From NCBI GenBank assembly GCA_024279575.1, contig JAJRRJ010000202.1, positions 1-12,403 of the forward strand: DNA of 12,403 bases, given 5' to 3'. Positions 1 to 6,164 of the stretch are shown here, piece after piece (the stretch's first letter is position 1; every line of letters starts with the position of its first letter). The notes beneath the pieces were generated by a model, which searched no databases, was not told the DNA's origin, and saw nothing but the letters and a program-made list of their open reading frames with translations. The position numbers and the translations under genes are program-made. The DNA is from Alphaproteobacteria bacterium (GTDB taxonomy: Bacteria; Pseudomonadota; Alphaproteobacteria; Rhizobiales; Devosiaceae).

Positions 1-10
1 ACCCGCTCTG

Positions 11-26
11 TTCCCTATATAGGGAA
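11..26. promoter_or_regulatory. Perfect 16-bp palindrome upstream of folE
   Basis: The sequence TTCCCTATATAGGGAA is a perfect palindrome with 8-bp arms and no spacer. It lies just before folE, and its right arm overlaps the AGGGAAAGG stretch that would serve as ribosome binding site for a TTG start at 38. If folE instead starts at the ATG at 86, the palindrome lies about 60 bp upstream, in a typical operator position. It could bind a dimeric regulator or be chance; no regulator gene is next to it in the window. Confidence 0.35.
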
Positions 27-37
27 AGGCCTCTGCT

Positions 38-706
38 TTGTCAGGGACAAATGTAACTCACATCAAGAAACGCCCAGAGACACGCATGGATAAGCCTGTT
101 AAATCCCCGACACAATCCACCAACAACCCGGATAATGTATCACCCCCCTCGCGTGAACAGGCCCTTGATGCTGTAAAAACACTCATTGCATGGGCCGGAG
201 ACAACCCAAACCGCGAAGGCATGCTTGATACCCCCAACCGGGTACTTGACGCCTATCAGGAACTGTTCGCTGGATATAAGCAGGATGAAAAGGCAATCCT
301 TGGAAAAACCTTCAAGGACGTCAGCGGATATGATGATATTGTGCTGGTGAAAGACATCCCGTTTTTTACCCATTGCGAACACCATATGGTGCCCTTTTAT
401 GGCAAGGTACATATCGCCTATTTGCCAAAAGGCGGGGTCGTTGGCCTGTCAAAGCTGGTTCGATTGACCAATGTCTTTGCACGCAGGTTTCAGACTCAGG
501 AAAATCTGACAGCACAAATTATAGACGCTCTAAATAAAAATCTTAATCCTCGCGGTGCCGCGGTATTGGTTGAAGCGGAGCATATGTGCATGTCCATGCG
601 CGGCGTGCGCACCCCCGGCACCACAACGATCACCCAGCGTTTCACCGGAATATTTGCACAAGAAATCAGCGAACGAGACCGGTTTTTTTCAATGGTTGGC
701 CAATAA
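38..706 (+). CDS. folE: GTP cyclohydrolase I (FolE)
   Basis: This cytosolic enzyme opens and rearranges GTP to 7,8-dihydroneopterin triphosphate plus formate, the first step of folate and pterin synthesis. The 222-residue product has the full fold: an N-terminal helical part with the NPxREGxxDTPxRV-type segment (residues 57-69), then THCEHHM at 111-117 and EHMCMSMRG at 181-189. By correspondence with E. coli FolE (C110, H113, C181), the zinc ligands are C113, H116 and C184, in the same spacing. The start is uncertain. TTG at 38 follows AGGGAAAGG by 8 nt; the in-frame ATG at 86 has a weaker ribosome binding site but would give the more usual length of about 206 residues. Residues 1-38 are low in conservation, so either start leaves the enzyme intact. 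hisI follows after 16 bp, so the two are probably co-transcribed. Confidence 0.96.
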   Translation: MSGTNVTHIKKRPETRMDKPVKSPTQSTNNPDNVSPPSREQALDAVKTLIAWAGDNPNREGMLDTPNRVLDAYQELFAGYKQDEKAILGKTFKDVSGYDDIVLVKDIPFFTHCEHHMVPFYGKVHIAYLPKGGVVGLSKLVRLTNVFARRFQTQENLTAQIIDALNKNLNPRGAAVLVEAEHMCMSMRGVRTPGTTTITQRFTGIFAQEISERDRFFSMVGQ

Positions 707-722
707 TCAGGTAGTATGTGCC

Positions 723-1172
723 ATGGATTTTCCTGAACAGAACCAAATCAGCAGTGAGCTGCGCGAAACTGGCGATATTTTTGCGCCCAAATTTGACGCA
801 AATGGTCTGGTTTTAGCCATTACAACTGAAGCAGGTTCAGGGCAGGTGTTGATGGTCGCCTATATGAATAAAGAGGCGCTTTCACTCACCCTTTCCACCG
901 GGATTGTGCACTACTATTCCCGCTCTCGGCAAAGCCTCTGGAAAAAAGGGGAAACCTCGGGAGAAATGCAACGCCTGATTGATATGCGTGTCGACTGCGA
1001 TCAGGATGCGTTATTGTTAAGCGTCGAACAAACTGGTCGCGGCGCTGCTTGCCATACCGGACAAAAAAGTTGTTTTTACCGCAAGGTCAGAACCAAAAAC
1101 GGCACGTTCACTTTACAAAAAGAGGATGGCGGGCAAATATTTGACCCAAAGCAGGTTTATTCACGGGACTGA
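723..1172 (+). CDS. hisI: Phosphoribosyl-AMP cyclohydrolase (HisI)
   Basis: This cytosolic enzyme hydrolyses the purine ring of phosphoribosyl-AMP to ProFAR in histidine synthesis (third step). The product from the ATG at 723 is 149 residues, the usual size of the stand-alone enzyme; no HisE (PR-ATP pyrophosphohydrolase) domain is fused. Visible motifs are MVAYMNKEAL (44-53), HYYSRSRQSLWKKGETSG (63-80), the Mg-binding DCDQD (91-95), and the cysteines C92, C110 and C117, which correspond to the zinc site of the Methanothermobacter enzyme. The frame is open back to 555, but that extension would overlap folE and lacks family similarity, so 723 is preferred. The ribosome binding site is weak (CAGG about 12 nt upstream), so translational coupling to folE is plausible. 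The 3' end overlaps the convergent rhomboid gene by 16 bp. Confidence 0.95.
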   Translation: MDFPEQNQISSELRETGDIFAPKFDANGLVLAITTEAGSGQVLMVAYMNKEALSLTLSTGIVHYYSRSRQSLWKKGETSGEMQRLIDMRVDCDQDALLLSVEQTGRGAACHTGQKSCFYRKVRTKNGTFTLQKEDGGQIFDPKQVYSRD

Positions 1173-1915
1173 TTTTTTCCCGCCTCGATAAACCCCGGCA
1201 GAACTAGCCCCGCAACAAATCCCCCAATATGTGCCTGCCAGGCGATCATGGGACCATCTGTGCCCATAACAAACCCGTAAAGCGGCACAGCAAAATTGAT
1301 GCCCAGCCAAAACAGGGTAAAAACACGCACCTTTGAGTCTTTCCACATTTCCGGAAAAGTCGCCAATTTACGCCCCAATGCTACAATTTCACCCGTTTCA
1401 GGATGTCGGGAAACACGCACCGGTTGAAAGACAAACCGCATGGCCGCCCCCGTCAAACCGGCAACACCACCCGATGCCCCAATCAAAACAGAAACTGAAT
1501 GCAACTCCAGCGCCGCATAAAACGCGACGCCCCCCAACACACCGGCTAAAAATACCAGGAAAAAAACCGTTGCGCCATACCGCCTGGCAACAGGTGTACC
1601 AAATATGGCAAGCCATGCAACATTCATAAACACATGAACCCAACTTCCATGCAAAAAGGCGTGCGTTATCGGCGTCCATAACAGGGGCAATAGCCCCCCG
1701 GGAATATTCGATTCGAAAAATCGGGCAGGAATAAACCCGAACCAGACCCACATCTGAAGTTTCCCCTCTGCATCAAGCGAAAACTCATAGGCAGCATGAA
1801 TAACCAAAAGCGTCATGGCTAAAATCATCACAGATTGGGGCAATAAAAATATCGGTTGTGACCCTGAATGACCTTGTTCGGGAGAATTTTGTGGTGGGAA
1901 AGGTGGCTGGCTCAA
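1157..1915 (-). CDS. Rhomboid family intramembrane serine protease
   Basis: This polytopic inner-membrane protein is predicted to cleave transmembrane substrates within the bilayer. The 252-residue product has a proline-rich N-terminus (1-20), then about six hydrophobic segments. The signature is complete: HAFLHGSWVHVFMN (85-98, with H94 and N98 of the oxyanion region), GASG with nucleophile S148, and AHIGG with catalytic H229. A hydrophilic loop (about 165-197) separates the Ser-bearing and last helices. The start is TTG at 1915, supported by AAGGA 7 nt upstream; downstream ATGs would cut into the cytoplasmic N-terminus. It is convergent with hisI and divergent from the PAS gene, so it is probably transcribed alone. 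Its substrate cannot be read from the sequence. Confidence 0.92.
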   Translation of the reverse strand: MSQPPFPPQNSPEQGHSGSQPIFLLPQSVMILAMTLLVIHAAYEFSLDAEGKLQMWVWFGFIPARFFESNIPGGLLPLLWTPITHAFLHGSWVHVFMNVAWLAIFGTPVARRYGATVFFLVFLAGVLGGVAFYAALELHSVSVLIGASGGVAGLTGAAMRFVFQPVRVSRHPETGEIVALGRKLATFPEMWKDSKVRVFTLFWLGINFAVPLYGFVMGTDGPMIAWQAHIGGFVAGLVLPGFIEAGKNQSRE

Positions 1916-1984
1916 CTCTTGATCCTTATGTCTGTTGCCATTCCTTTTGCCCCCTCACCGTCCACTTTTCAACAGCTTGCGCAC

Positions 1985-2022
1985 CCGTTAACCTTAATAA
2001 AAGTTTAACGGCGATTTTTAAT
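1985..2022 (+). promoter_or_regulatory. Putative CtrA-type promoter upstream of the PAS gene
   Basis: TTAATAAAAGTTTAAC at 1994-2009 is an exact match to the CtrA consensus TTAA-N7-TTAAC, read on the plus strand. A third TTAA at 1988-1991 makes a wider dyad, CCGTTAA (1985-1991) with TTAACGG (2005-2011) and a 13-nt spacer. TTAATA (1994-1999) and TTTAAT (2017-2022), 17 nt apart, can be read as -35 and -10 elements, which puts the box over the -35 as in known CtrA-activated promoters. The start codon lies about 75 bp downstream of the -10. The motif match is seen; binding is inferred, and the CtrA gene itself is not in the window. Confidence 0.5.
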
Positions 2023-2096
2023 TTGTTTTTTGTCAGGATACATCAACACTGGCGAGGTTCCTTTCGCTTCGAAAAACAAAAAAAACGAGACGTACT

Positions 2097-2750
2097 ATGC
2101 AACGCGCAGCTACTAAAACTCTATTTAGCTACTGGAACGAGTTAAGAGGTTCGCGCAGCGCACCGGAACGCAAAAATGTCGATCCGACAAAAATTCGTCA
2201 GGCATTGTCCAATACCTTTATTCTTGAGGCAAACGATCAGCAGGATTTTTCGTTTCGGCTGGCCGGATCACACCTCTGTTCAACCTATTGTCGCGAGCTA
2301 AAGGGACGAAGTTTTGAATCCCTGTGGAACAATCGAGATCGTGACGCCCTGAGAACTCTGATTAAGGCTGTAACAGAGGATCACGCAGTGGCGCTGGTTA
2401 CCTTTGAAGGAACATCCCAGTCCGCCAACAAAATGAATTTTGAAACCATCCTGTTGCCATTGCGCCATAACGGCTCTTCCATCACCCGCATTTTAGGAGC
2501 GATGAGCGCAGACGATGAACCATACTGGTTTGGCGCGCAGCCAATAATCGACCAGCGCATAACCGGGTTGCGACTGATTTGGCCAGATGATCTGGCAACA
2601 AAAAGTACATTTTTGGACGTCTCAAGCGAGTTATCCGATATCATTGATATATCGGCACAATCTCCACTGGTTGCTGTTTCCTCCAACGTTCATGGCGTTA
2701 AAGCACGCAGATACTCACACCTTTCAGTCATAGATGGTGGCCGTAACTAA
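2097..2750 (+). CDS. PAS_5-type PAS domain protein
   Basis: This is a soluble protein of 217 residues with no signal peptide or membrane segment. The first two thirds look like the PAS_5 family typical of Hyphomicrobiales: YWNELRGSRSAPERKNVDP (12-30), then FILE and FRLAG (41-57), CRELKGRSFESLW (65-77), and a later LLPLR...RILGAMS segment (119-137). The last 60 residues have no recognisable domain. No kinase, GGDEF or DNA-binding domain is attached, so it is probably a sensory or adaptor protein whose ligand and partner are unknown. The ATG at 2097 has GAGA about 7 nt upstream. It sits behind a CtrA-type box and 114 bp ahead of a PilZ gene on the same strand, which suggests a shared signalling job. 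The family call rests on residue patterns recalled from rhizobial homologues. Confidence 0.8.
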   Translation: MQRAATKTLFSYWNELRGSRSAPERKNVDPTKIRQALSNTFILEANDQQDFSFRLAGSHLCSTYCRELKGRSFESLWNNRDRDALRTLIKAVTEDHAVALVTFEGTSQSANKMNFETILLPLRHNGSSITRILGAMSADDEPYWFGAQPIIDQRITGLRLIWPDDLATKSTFLDVSSELSDIIDISAQSPLVAVSSNVHGVKARRYSHLSVIDGGRN

Positions 2751-2808
2751 AGCTGAGCATAAGTGGTTCTGAAGAAACCTTCCAGGTTTAGTGCAATTTC
2801 CAAATGAT

Positions 2809-2824
2809 TAACCAAACCCGGTTA
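2809..2824. promoter_or_regulatory. Inverted repeat TAACC-N6-GGTTA before the PilZ gene
   Basis: A short dyad (TAACC 2809-2813, GGTTA 2820-2824) lies 40 bp upstream of the PilZ start in the 114-bp gap after the PAS gene. Its left part, TTAACC, resembles a CtrA half-site, but the second half is not at the 7-nt spacing. It could be an operator or an internal promoter element; support is weak. Confidence 0.25.
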
Positions 2825-2864
2825 GTTTGAAGGGGAAATTGTCACTAAAAATCAAGATTGCCGC

Positions 2865-3509
2865 ATGTTCAAACAAAATGCTCTGGCCAAATTGCATTCA
2901 TCACATGCCGCGCAGCTGGCGCCAAACCCTATTGATGGACCGCGCTTTCAGCGGGTTGAAGTCTCTGTTCTTGGGCGCTACATGCTCTCCGATAAACGCG
3001 AATTCCCCTGTCAGGTGATTGAAATGTCCCCCGGGGATGCTGTTGTCATCGCGCCGGTTTGTGGGAATCTGGACGAAAGAGTTGTCATCTATCTTGATCA
3101 TATGGGCCGTGTGGAAGGACCAATACTGGACATAATCGACGGTGGGTTCGTGATGCAATTGAATGCGTCATCTCGCAAACGAGATAAATTGTCAGCCCAA
3201 CTCACCTGGCTCGCCAACAAAGACGAATTGAACCTGCCTGAAGATCGTCGCCACGGACGCGTTGTTCCTGACATACGTCACTCAAAACTTGTTCTGGATG
3301 ACGGCCGTAAATACAATTGCAAGATTGTCGATATTTCGCTTTCCGGGGCCGCCATTGATATGGAGGTACGCCCTGCCGTGGGAACTCAAGTAACGCTGGG
3401 CCGTATGCGAGGCCGTATAGTGCGCCATTTTGAATATGGAATCGGCGTGGAATTTATTTCCCAACAACAGATCCTCAATGTTGTTCAACAAAATCTGGAC
3501 GTAAACTAG
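2865..3509 (+). CDS. PilZ domain protein, two tandem PilZ-like domains
   Basis: This cytosolic protein of 214 residues is a probable c-di-GMP receptor. The C-terminal PilZ domain (about 126-200) has both binding motifs: RxxxR as R128-R132 in RRHGR, and DxSxxG as D156, S158, G161. The N-terminal half (about 26-104) repeats the same beta-barrel pattern (RFQRVEVSV..., CQVIEMSPGDAVV), but its motifs are degenerate: the arginines are R27 and R30, and the DxSxxG place reads E53, S55, D58. Only the second domain is therefore expected to bind c-di-GMP in the standard way. There is no catalytic or membrane part, so it must act through a partner. The ATG at 2865 lacks a clear Shine-Dalgarno sequence, and the start is only moderately secure. 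It lies between the PAS gene and a BTLCP protease gene. Confidence 0.88.
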   Translation: MFKQNALAKLHSSHAAQLAPNPIDGPRFQRVEVSVLGRYMLSDKREFPCQVIEMSPGDAVVIAPVCGNLDERVVIYLDHMGRVEGPILDIIDGGFVMQLNASSRKRDKLSAQLTWLANKDELNLPEDRRHGRVVPDIRHSKLVLDDGRKYNCKIVDISLSGAAIDMEVRPAVGTQVTLGRMRGRIVRHFEYGIGVEFISQQQILNVVQQNLDVN

Positions 3510-3646
3510 GTCCAGTTGCGCTCGCTATCCAGTTACATCAACTCAGATGACGGCTTCCTTTCAGGACGCCTCTTGAATGTGTTTGCTAAAAAAATCGCAC
3601 ACCGTTTGGAAAAAACACCCATGGCAACACTCAACCCCAAGCCGCC

Positions 3647-3695
3647 CTTTGTGCTAAACAAAGAGTGAATTTGATGCCTGCAATTTGCATCAAAT
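3647..3695. promoter_or_regulatory. Two adjacent dyads upstream of the BTLCP gene
   Basis: The 255-bp gap 3510-3764 holds two perfect inverted repeats in a row. The first is CTTTGT/ACAAAG (3647-3652 and 3658-3663, 5-nt spacer). The second is ATTTGATGC/GCATCAAAT (3669-3677 and 3687-3695, 9-nt spacer). No run of T follows either, so they do not look like terminators of the PilZ transcript. They end 70 bp before the BTLCP start and may be operator sites in its promoter region. I see no convincing sigma-70 promoter here, and the rest of the gap (3510-3646) holds nothing I recognise. Confidence 0.35.
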
Positions 3696-3741
3696 GTACA
3701 TTGCAATTTTCTAAAACTCGAAATTTCTGGTCCCTATCTTC

Positions 3742-3755
3742 CTCCCAAACGGGAG
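3742..3755 (+). promoter_or_regulatory. Small hairpin over the BTLCP ribosome binding site
   Basis: CTCCC (3742-3746) pairs with GGGAG (3751-3755) across a 4-nt loop. GGGAGAA is the Shine-Dalgarno sequence of the BTLCP gene, which starts 9 nt later. Folding would hide it and could damp translation; with only 5 bp the hairpin is modest. Confidence 0.3.
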
Positions 3756-3764
3756 AACAAGAAA

Positions 3765-4394
3765 ATGACCATTTCAAAAAAAATCACAATCATTCTGGGA
3801 TATGTATTCATTGCTCTATACTCATTCATTCCCCAAGCTCAGGCCTCCGGGAATGTCGACCTGACCAATCCCGCTTTTGCAACGGTTACCGGGCGCACAT
3901 CAATTCCAATCGGTCATTCTGAATTCTGCAAATCCCGCCCTGCCGAATGTGGCTTTAATTCCAACGTCCAGGATATCGTTGAGTTAACTCAGGATCGCTG
4001 GAACCAGCTTTTGGCGGTAAGCACAGCGGCCAACACAAACATTGTGGCCGTCACTGATGAACAGCTATATCAAACTGTTGAATTCTGGACCTATCCCAAT
4101 GGATATGGCGATTGTGAAGACTTTGTGCTGGCCAAGCGTCGCGACCTGATAGGTTTGGGCTGGAACCCCTCTACACTGCTGATTTCTGTTGTAAAACAGG
4201 TAAGTGGAGATGGGCACGCCGTGCTCATGGTACGCCCAGATCGCGGTGACCTGATCCTTGATAATATGGAAGGTCTGGTAAAGGTCTGGAACCAGACCCC
4301 CTATCAATACATAAAACGCCAGTCCCAAACCCATGCGGGCCAATGGGTTGATATCGCAGATCGGCGCCCAATGTCCACTATTGCCAGCCTGTAA
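3765..4394 (+). CDS. Secreted transglutaminase-like cysteine peptidase (BTLCP, peptidase C93)
   Basis: This 209-residue protein begins with a clear signal peptide: lysines at 5-6, a hydrophobic core at 7-22, and an AQA-S cleavage context near residue 27. It should therefore act in the periplasm. The mature part has the catalytic triad of the bacterial transglutaminase-like cysteine proteinase family: C117 in GDCEDF, H151 in GHAVLMV, and D166 in LDN. The conserved WTYPNGYGDCEDFVLAKRRDLIGLGW segment spans 108-133. The family includes LapG, which cuts surface adhesins under c-di-GMP control, but shorter rhizobial members such as this have no settled substrate. Two cysteines (C55, C62) near the N-terminus could form a disulfide. 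GGGAGAA upstream of the ATG at 3765 supports the start. It is the last gene before a strong terminator, downstream of the PilZ gene. Confidence 0.9.
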   Translation: MTISKKITIILGYVFIALYSFIPQAQASGNVDLTNPAFATVTGRTSIPIGHSEFCKSRPAECGFNSNVQDIVELTQDRWNQLLAVSTAANTNIVAVTDEQLYQTVEFWTYPNGYGDCEDFVLAKRRDLIGLGWNPSTLLISVVKQVSGDGHAVLMVRPDRGDLILDNMEGLVKVWNQTPYQYIKRQSQTHAGQWVDIADRRPMSTIASL

Positions 4395-4475
4395 ATTTCC
4401 AAAGTCAGGTAACCTGAACGACCCATGCAAAACTCATTCGCGAGTATCGCCCCTGATATGAGCGAATACCAAACT

Positions 4476-4504
4476 GGCCAACCTTAAACGGTTGGCCTTT
4501 TTTT
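4476..4504 (+). terminator. Rho-independent terminator after the BTLCP gene
   Basis: A perfect 8-bp stem, GGCCAACC (4476-4483) with GGTTGGCC (4490-4497), has a 6-nt loop and is followed by seven T (4498-4504). The T run is on the plus strand only, so it ends the PAS/PilZ/BTLCP direction. It also lies just past the stop of the convergent TetR gene, whose transcript would see the stem without a T tract. Confidence 0.93.
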
Positions 4505-4512
4505 ATAACAAA

Positions 4513-5118
4513 TCAATCGGGGGCAAAACTCTTCATCATCAGTGACAAAAGCACCTCCCCCTCAGCCGCCAGGTCAAAGCTTCGCCCGTTCAAAGACCAG
4601 CGCATCGCCAACCCCTGAATAAGAGACAAAATCAAAAATGCCCCATTGTCACAATCCAGCGATGCGCAAAATTCGCCCTGATCTTTGCCTGCACTGAGTA
4701 TTTTTGAAAGTTTGGCATGGCGTTGTCCCATCATCGTGACAAAGAACAACCGCAGGGTTTCATTTTCCGCATGCAGTTCACGCGAAAACAGTATTGCAGG
4801 CACCGCCGGTGTGCGCGCAATAAATTTTAACTGTCCAATGACCATAGATTTGAGTTGTGCGGATCTGTTTTTACTCGAACTGTTGTTGCTTGGCAAAGCG
4901 CCAAGCAACTCGCATATATTTTTCCCCACAGCCTCCCAAATATGGCTTTTGGTCGGGAAATGCCGGAAAATTGCCGCCTGGGAAATCCCAACTTCCTGCG
5001 CCAACCGGTCCGTTGTCAGGCGATCCGGGCCAATATCAGCAGCCAGTCGGATTGTGGCCTGCACAATCTCGGCCTTTCGCTCTTCAGCGGGTTTACGCTT
5101 TATGACGGCTTTTCCCAT
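4513..5118 (-). CDS. TetR family transcriptional regulator
   Basis: This DNA-binding protein of 201 residues has a typical TetR N-terminal domain. After a basic leader (KRKPAEERKAEIVQAT), the helix-turn-helix runs about 35-58 with TTDRLAQEVGISQAAIFRHFPTKSHIWEAV. A serine/asparagine-rich stretch (77-83) links it to a C-terminal ligand and dimer domain that I cannot assign to an effector. The ATG at 5118 has AGGAAA about 6 nt upstream. It lies 33 bp downstream of a cytochrome c'-like gene on the same strand and most likely shares its promoter. The overlapping palindromes in that promoter are the natural candidate operator, which would make this an autorepressor. Confidence 0.92.
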   Translation of the reverse strand: MGKAVIKRKPAEERKAEIVQATIRLAADIGPDRLTTDRLAQEVGISQAAIFRHFPTKSHIWEAVGKNICELLGALPSNNSSSKNRSAQLKSMVIGQLKFIARTPAVPAILFSRELHAENETLRLFFVTMMGQRHAKLSKILSAGKDQGEFCASLDCDNGAFLILSLIQGLAMRWSLNGRSFDLAAEGEVLLSLMMKSFAPD

Positions 5119-5151
5119 TGGCTTTCCTAAAAAACTACCTGCAAAGGCAAC

Positions 5152-5628
5152 CTACTCATCAATATCCTCAATCGCAATCCTGTAGCTGTTATGGCATGAA
5201 ATACATGCCAACATCATATTGCTCAATTCAGCCAGCACTTCATTTGGATCTTCACTTGTTTTTGCCAGGGCAGATAAATTATCAAATGCAACATGGGCGC
5301 CCAATCCCAGTGTTTTTACTTCAAGGGGCAATTTAGCAATTAGCTCCGGAGAATCCGCATTCGCAACAACCATTCCAAGCGCGCTGGCCGCCTCCGAGAC
5401 TTTTTCCATATCATTGAGTGCAATGGCACCGGTTATAATCTGAACCCCTTCGAGCATATCACGCATCTCTCCCAGAACACTGGCCTTTTCAACCTCACTC
5501 AACACAATAGCCGTGCGCCCATCCTCTCCCAGAAACGTATTTCCCTTAAACAGGAAAAAATAGCCCATCCCGATAACCACCACACCAAGAGTTAGCGCTA
5601 CAACCCAACAAAACTTACAACTTCTCAT
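5152..5628 (-). CDS. Membrane-anchored cytochrome c'-like haem protein
   Basis: This 158-residue protein has one N-terminal hydrophobic segment (about 7-29) that would anchor it in the inner membrane or act as an uncleaved signal, leaving a helical domain in the periplasm. Near the C-terminus is one CxxCH haem c site, CISCH (C142, C145, H146). A single C-terminal haem site on an otherwise alpha-helical domain is the layout of cytochrome c' and c556 proteins. The first helix carries EMRDMLEGVQ (54-63); M55 or M58 could be a sixth ligand as in c556, but this is not decided by sequence. Such proteins carry electrons or bind NO or CO. The start at ATG 5628 is chosen for the GGAGGA ribosome binding site 5 nt upstream; a GTG at 5643 is possible but lacks it. 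First gene of a probable two-gene operon with TetR. Confidence 0.82.
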   Translation of the reverse strand: MRSCKFCWVVALTLGVVVIGMGYFFLFKGNTFLGEDGRTAIVLSEVEKASVLGEMRDMLEGVQIITGAIALNDMEKVSEAASALGMVVANADSPELIAKLPLEVKTLGLGAHVAFDNLSALAKTSEDPNEVLAELSNMMLACISCHNSYRIAIEDIDE

Positions 5629-5655
5629 AATCTTCCTCCACACTCACAATATGTT

Positions 5656-5686
5656 AGTGATTAATCACTTGCTAAGTAAGTGTCAA
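5656..5686 (-). promoter_or_regulatory. Promoter with overlapping palindromes before the cytochrome/TetR operon
   Basis: On the minus strand TTGACA (plus 5681-5686) and TAATCA (plus 5658-5663) are separated by exactly 17 nt, and the -10 lies about 30 bp from the ATG at 5628. A perfect 14-bp palindrome, AGTGATTAATCACT (5656-5669), covers the -10. A second, 17-bp dyad, CACTTGCTAAGTAAGTG (5666-5682), with one mismatched pair, fills the spacer up to the -35. The two share CACT. Operators of this size between -35 and -10 are typical for TetR repressors. The sites are seen; binding by the TetR protein at 4513-5118 is inferred. Confidence 0.7.
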
Positions 5687-5792
5687 TGTTCCATGCCCGC
5701 ATATGAAGCATGTTAAACAATCAACAATGTGCAGAAAAACGGCACACAAACCTGCATGCCCGCGCAGTTAAAGAGCAAAAAGAGATTTTTCA

Positions 5793-5809
5793 GGCCTTAT
5801 TATCAGGCC
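5793..5809 (-). terminator. Weak hairpin after the small membrane protein gene
   Basis: GGCCT (5793-5797) and AGGCC (5805-5809) form a 5-bp stem with a 7-nt loop directly behind the stop codon of the gene at 5810-6130. No good T run follows on the minus strand, so it is at best a poor terminator. Confidence 0.3.
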
Positions 5810-6130
5810 CTACCCCACAATGGCGAAATACAATCCCAACAGTAACAGGCCATTAATAAAGCCCCAACCGAACCCAACCAGCGACCCCAGCAGCATATTG
5901 GCAATCGAGACGGTTCCATCATCCTGACTCTGCCACCCCATTTGCATCATGATGTAAGGCCCACACAAGAAACTCATGGCCAAAAGGCCCAAACTGCCCA
6001 GATAATTTTTGCCATCAAACCGCAGGTGCGCAACTTCCTTGGAAACCCCCTGGTAAAGATGGGTAAATGCACCGGCAAAACTTACGCCAACCGCCATGAT
6101 GAACAGAGAAAGAAAAAACTCAAATGCCAT
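5810..6130 (-). CDS. Small integral membrane protein of unknown function
   Basis: I do not recognise this 106-residue protein with confidence. It has three likely membrane segments: about 3-24, 44-65 and 78-104. The last is rich in glycine (GSLVGFGWGFINGLLLLG), and the first loop is charged (KEVAHLRFDGKNY). There is no signal peptidase site and no catalytic motif. The ATG at 6130 is preferred over a TTG at 6151, since CAGG lies about 7 nt upstream. The start lies 35 bp from an exact CtrA-type box that on this strand reads TTAA-N7-TTAAC. It is divergent from another uncharacterised membrane-anchored protein gene. A membrane or envelope role is all that can be inferred. Confidence 0.75.
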   Translation of the reverse strand: MAFEFFLSLFIMAVGVSFAGAFTHLYQGVSKEVAHLRFDGKNYLGSLGLLAMSFLCGPYIMMQMGWQSQDDGTVSIANMLLGSLVGFGWGFINGLLLLGLYFAIVG

Positions 6131-6164
6131 GAAATACCTGTAACCCAACAAAACGGGATGCTCG

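Noticed and set aside
555..722. N-terminal extension of hisI back to an ATG at 555.
   Set aside because: It overlaps folE over 150 bp in another frame and shows no HisI family similarity; the ATG at 723 gives the normal length.
2809..2825. Possible third CtrA site before the PilZ gene.
   Set aside because: The halves are TTAA and TTAG with 10 nt between them, not 7; it is kept only as a weak dyad.
3665..3922. An open frame of 85 codons overlapping the start of the BTLCP gene.
   Set aside because: It is out of frame with the BTLCP gene and lacks a ribosome binding site; the product is low in complexity of any known kind, and the region is better explained as promoter and signal peptide.
4272..4298. 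GGTCTGG repeated, the second copy forming a 7-bp hairpin with CCAGACC inside the BTLCP gene.
   Set aside because: It encodes ordinary residues (KVWNQT) in a conserved part of the protein and has no T run; most likely a coding coincidence.
4685..5185. A 166-codon plus-strand frame opposite the TetR gene.
   Set aside because: It is antisense to a clear TetR gene whose helix-turn-helix is conserved, has no ribosome binding site and resembles no family I know.
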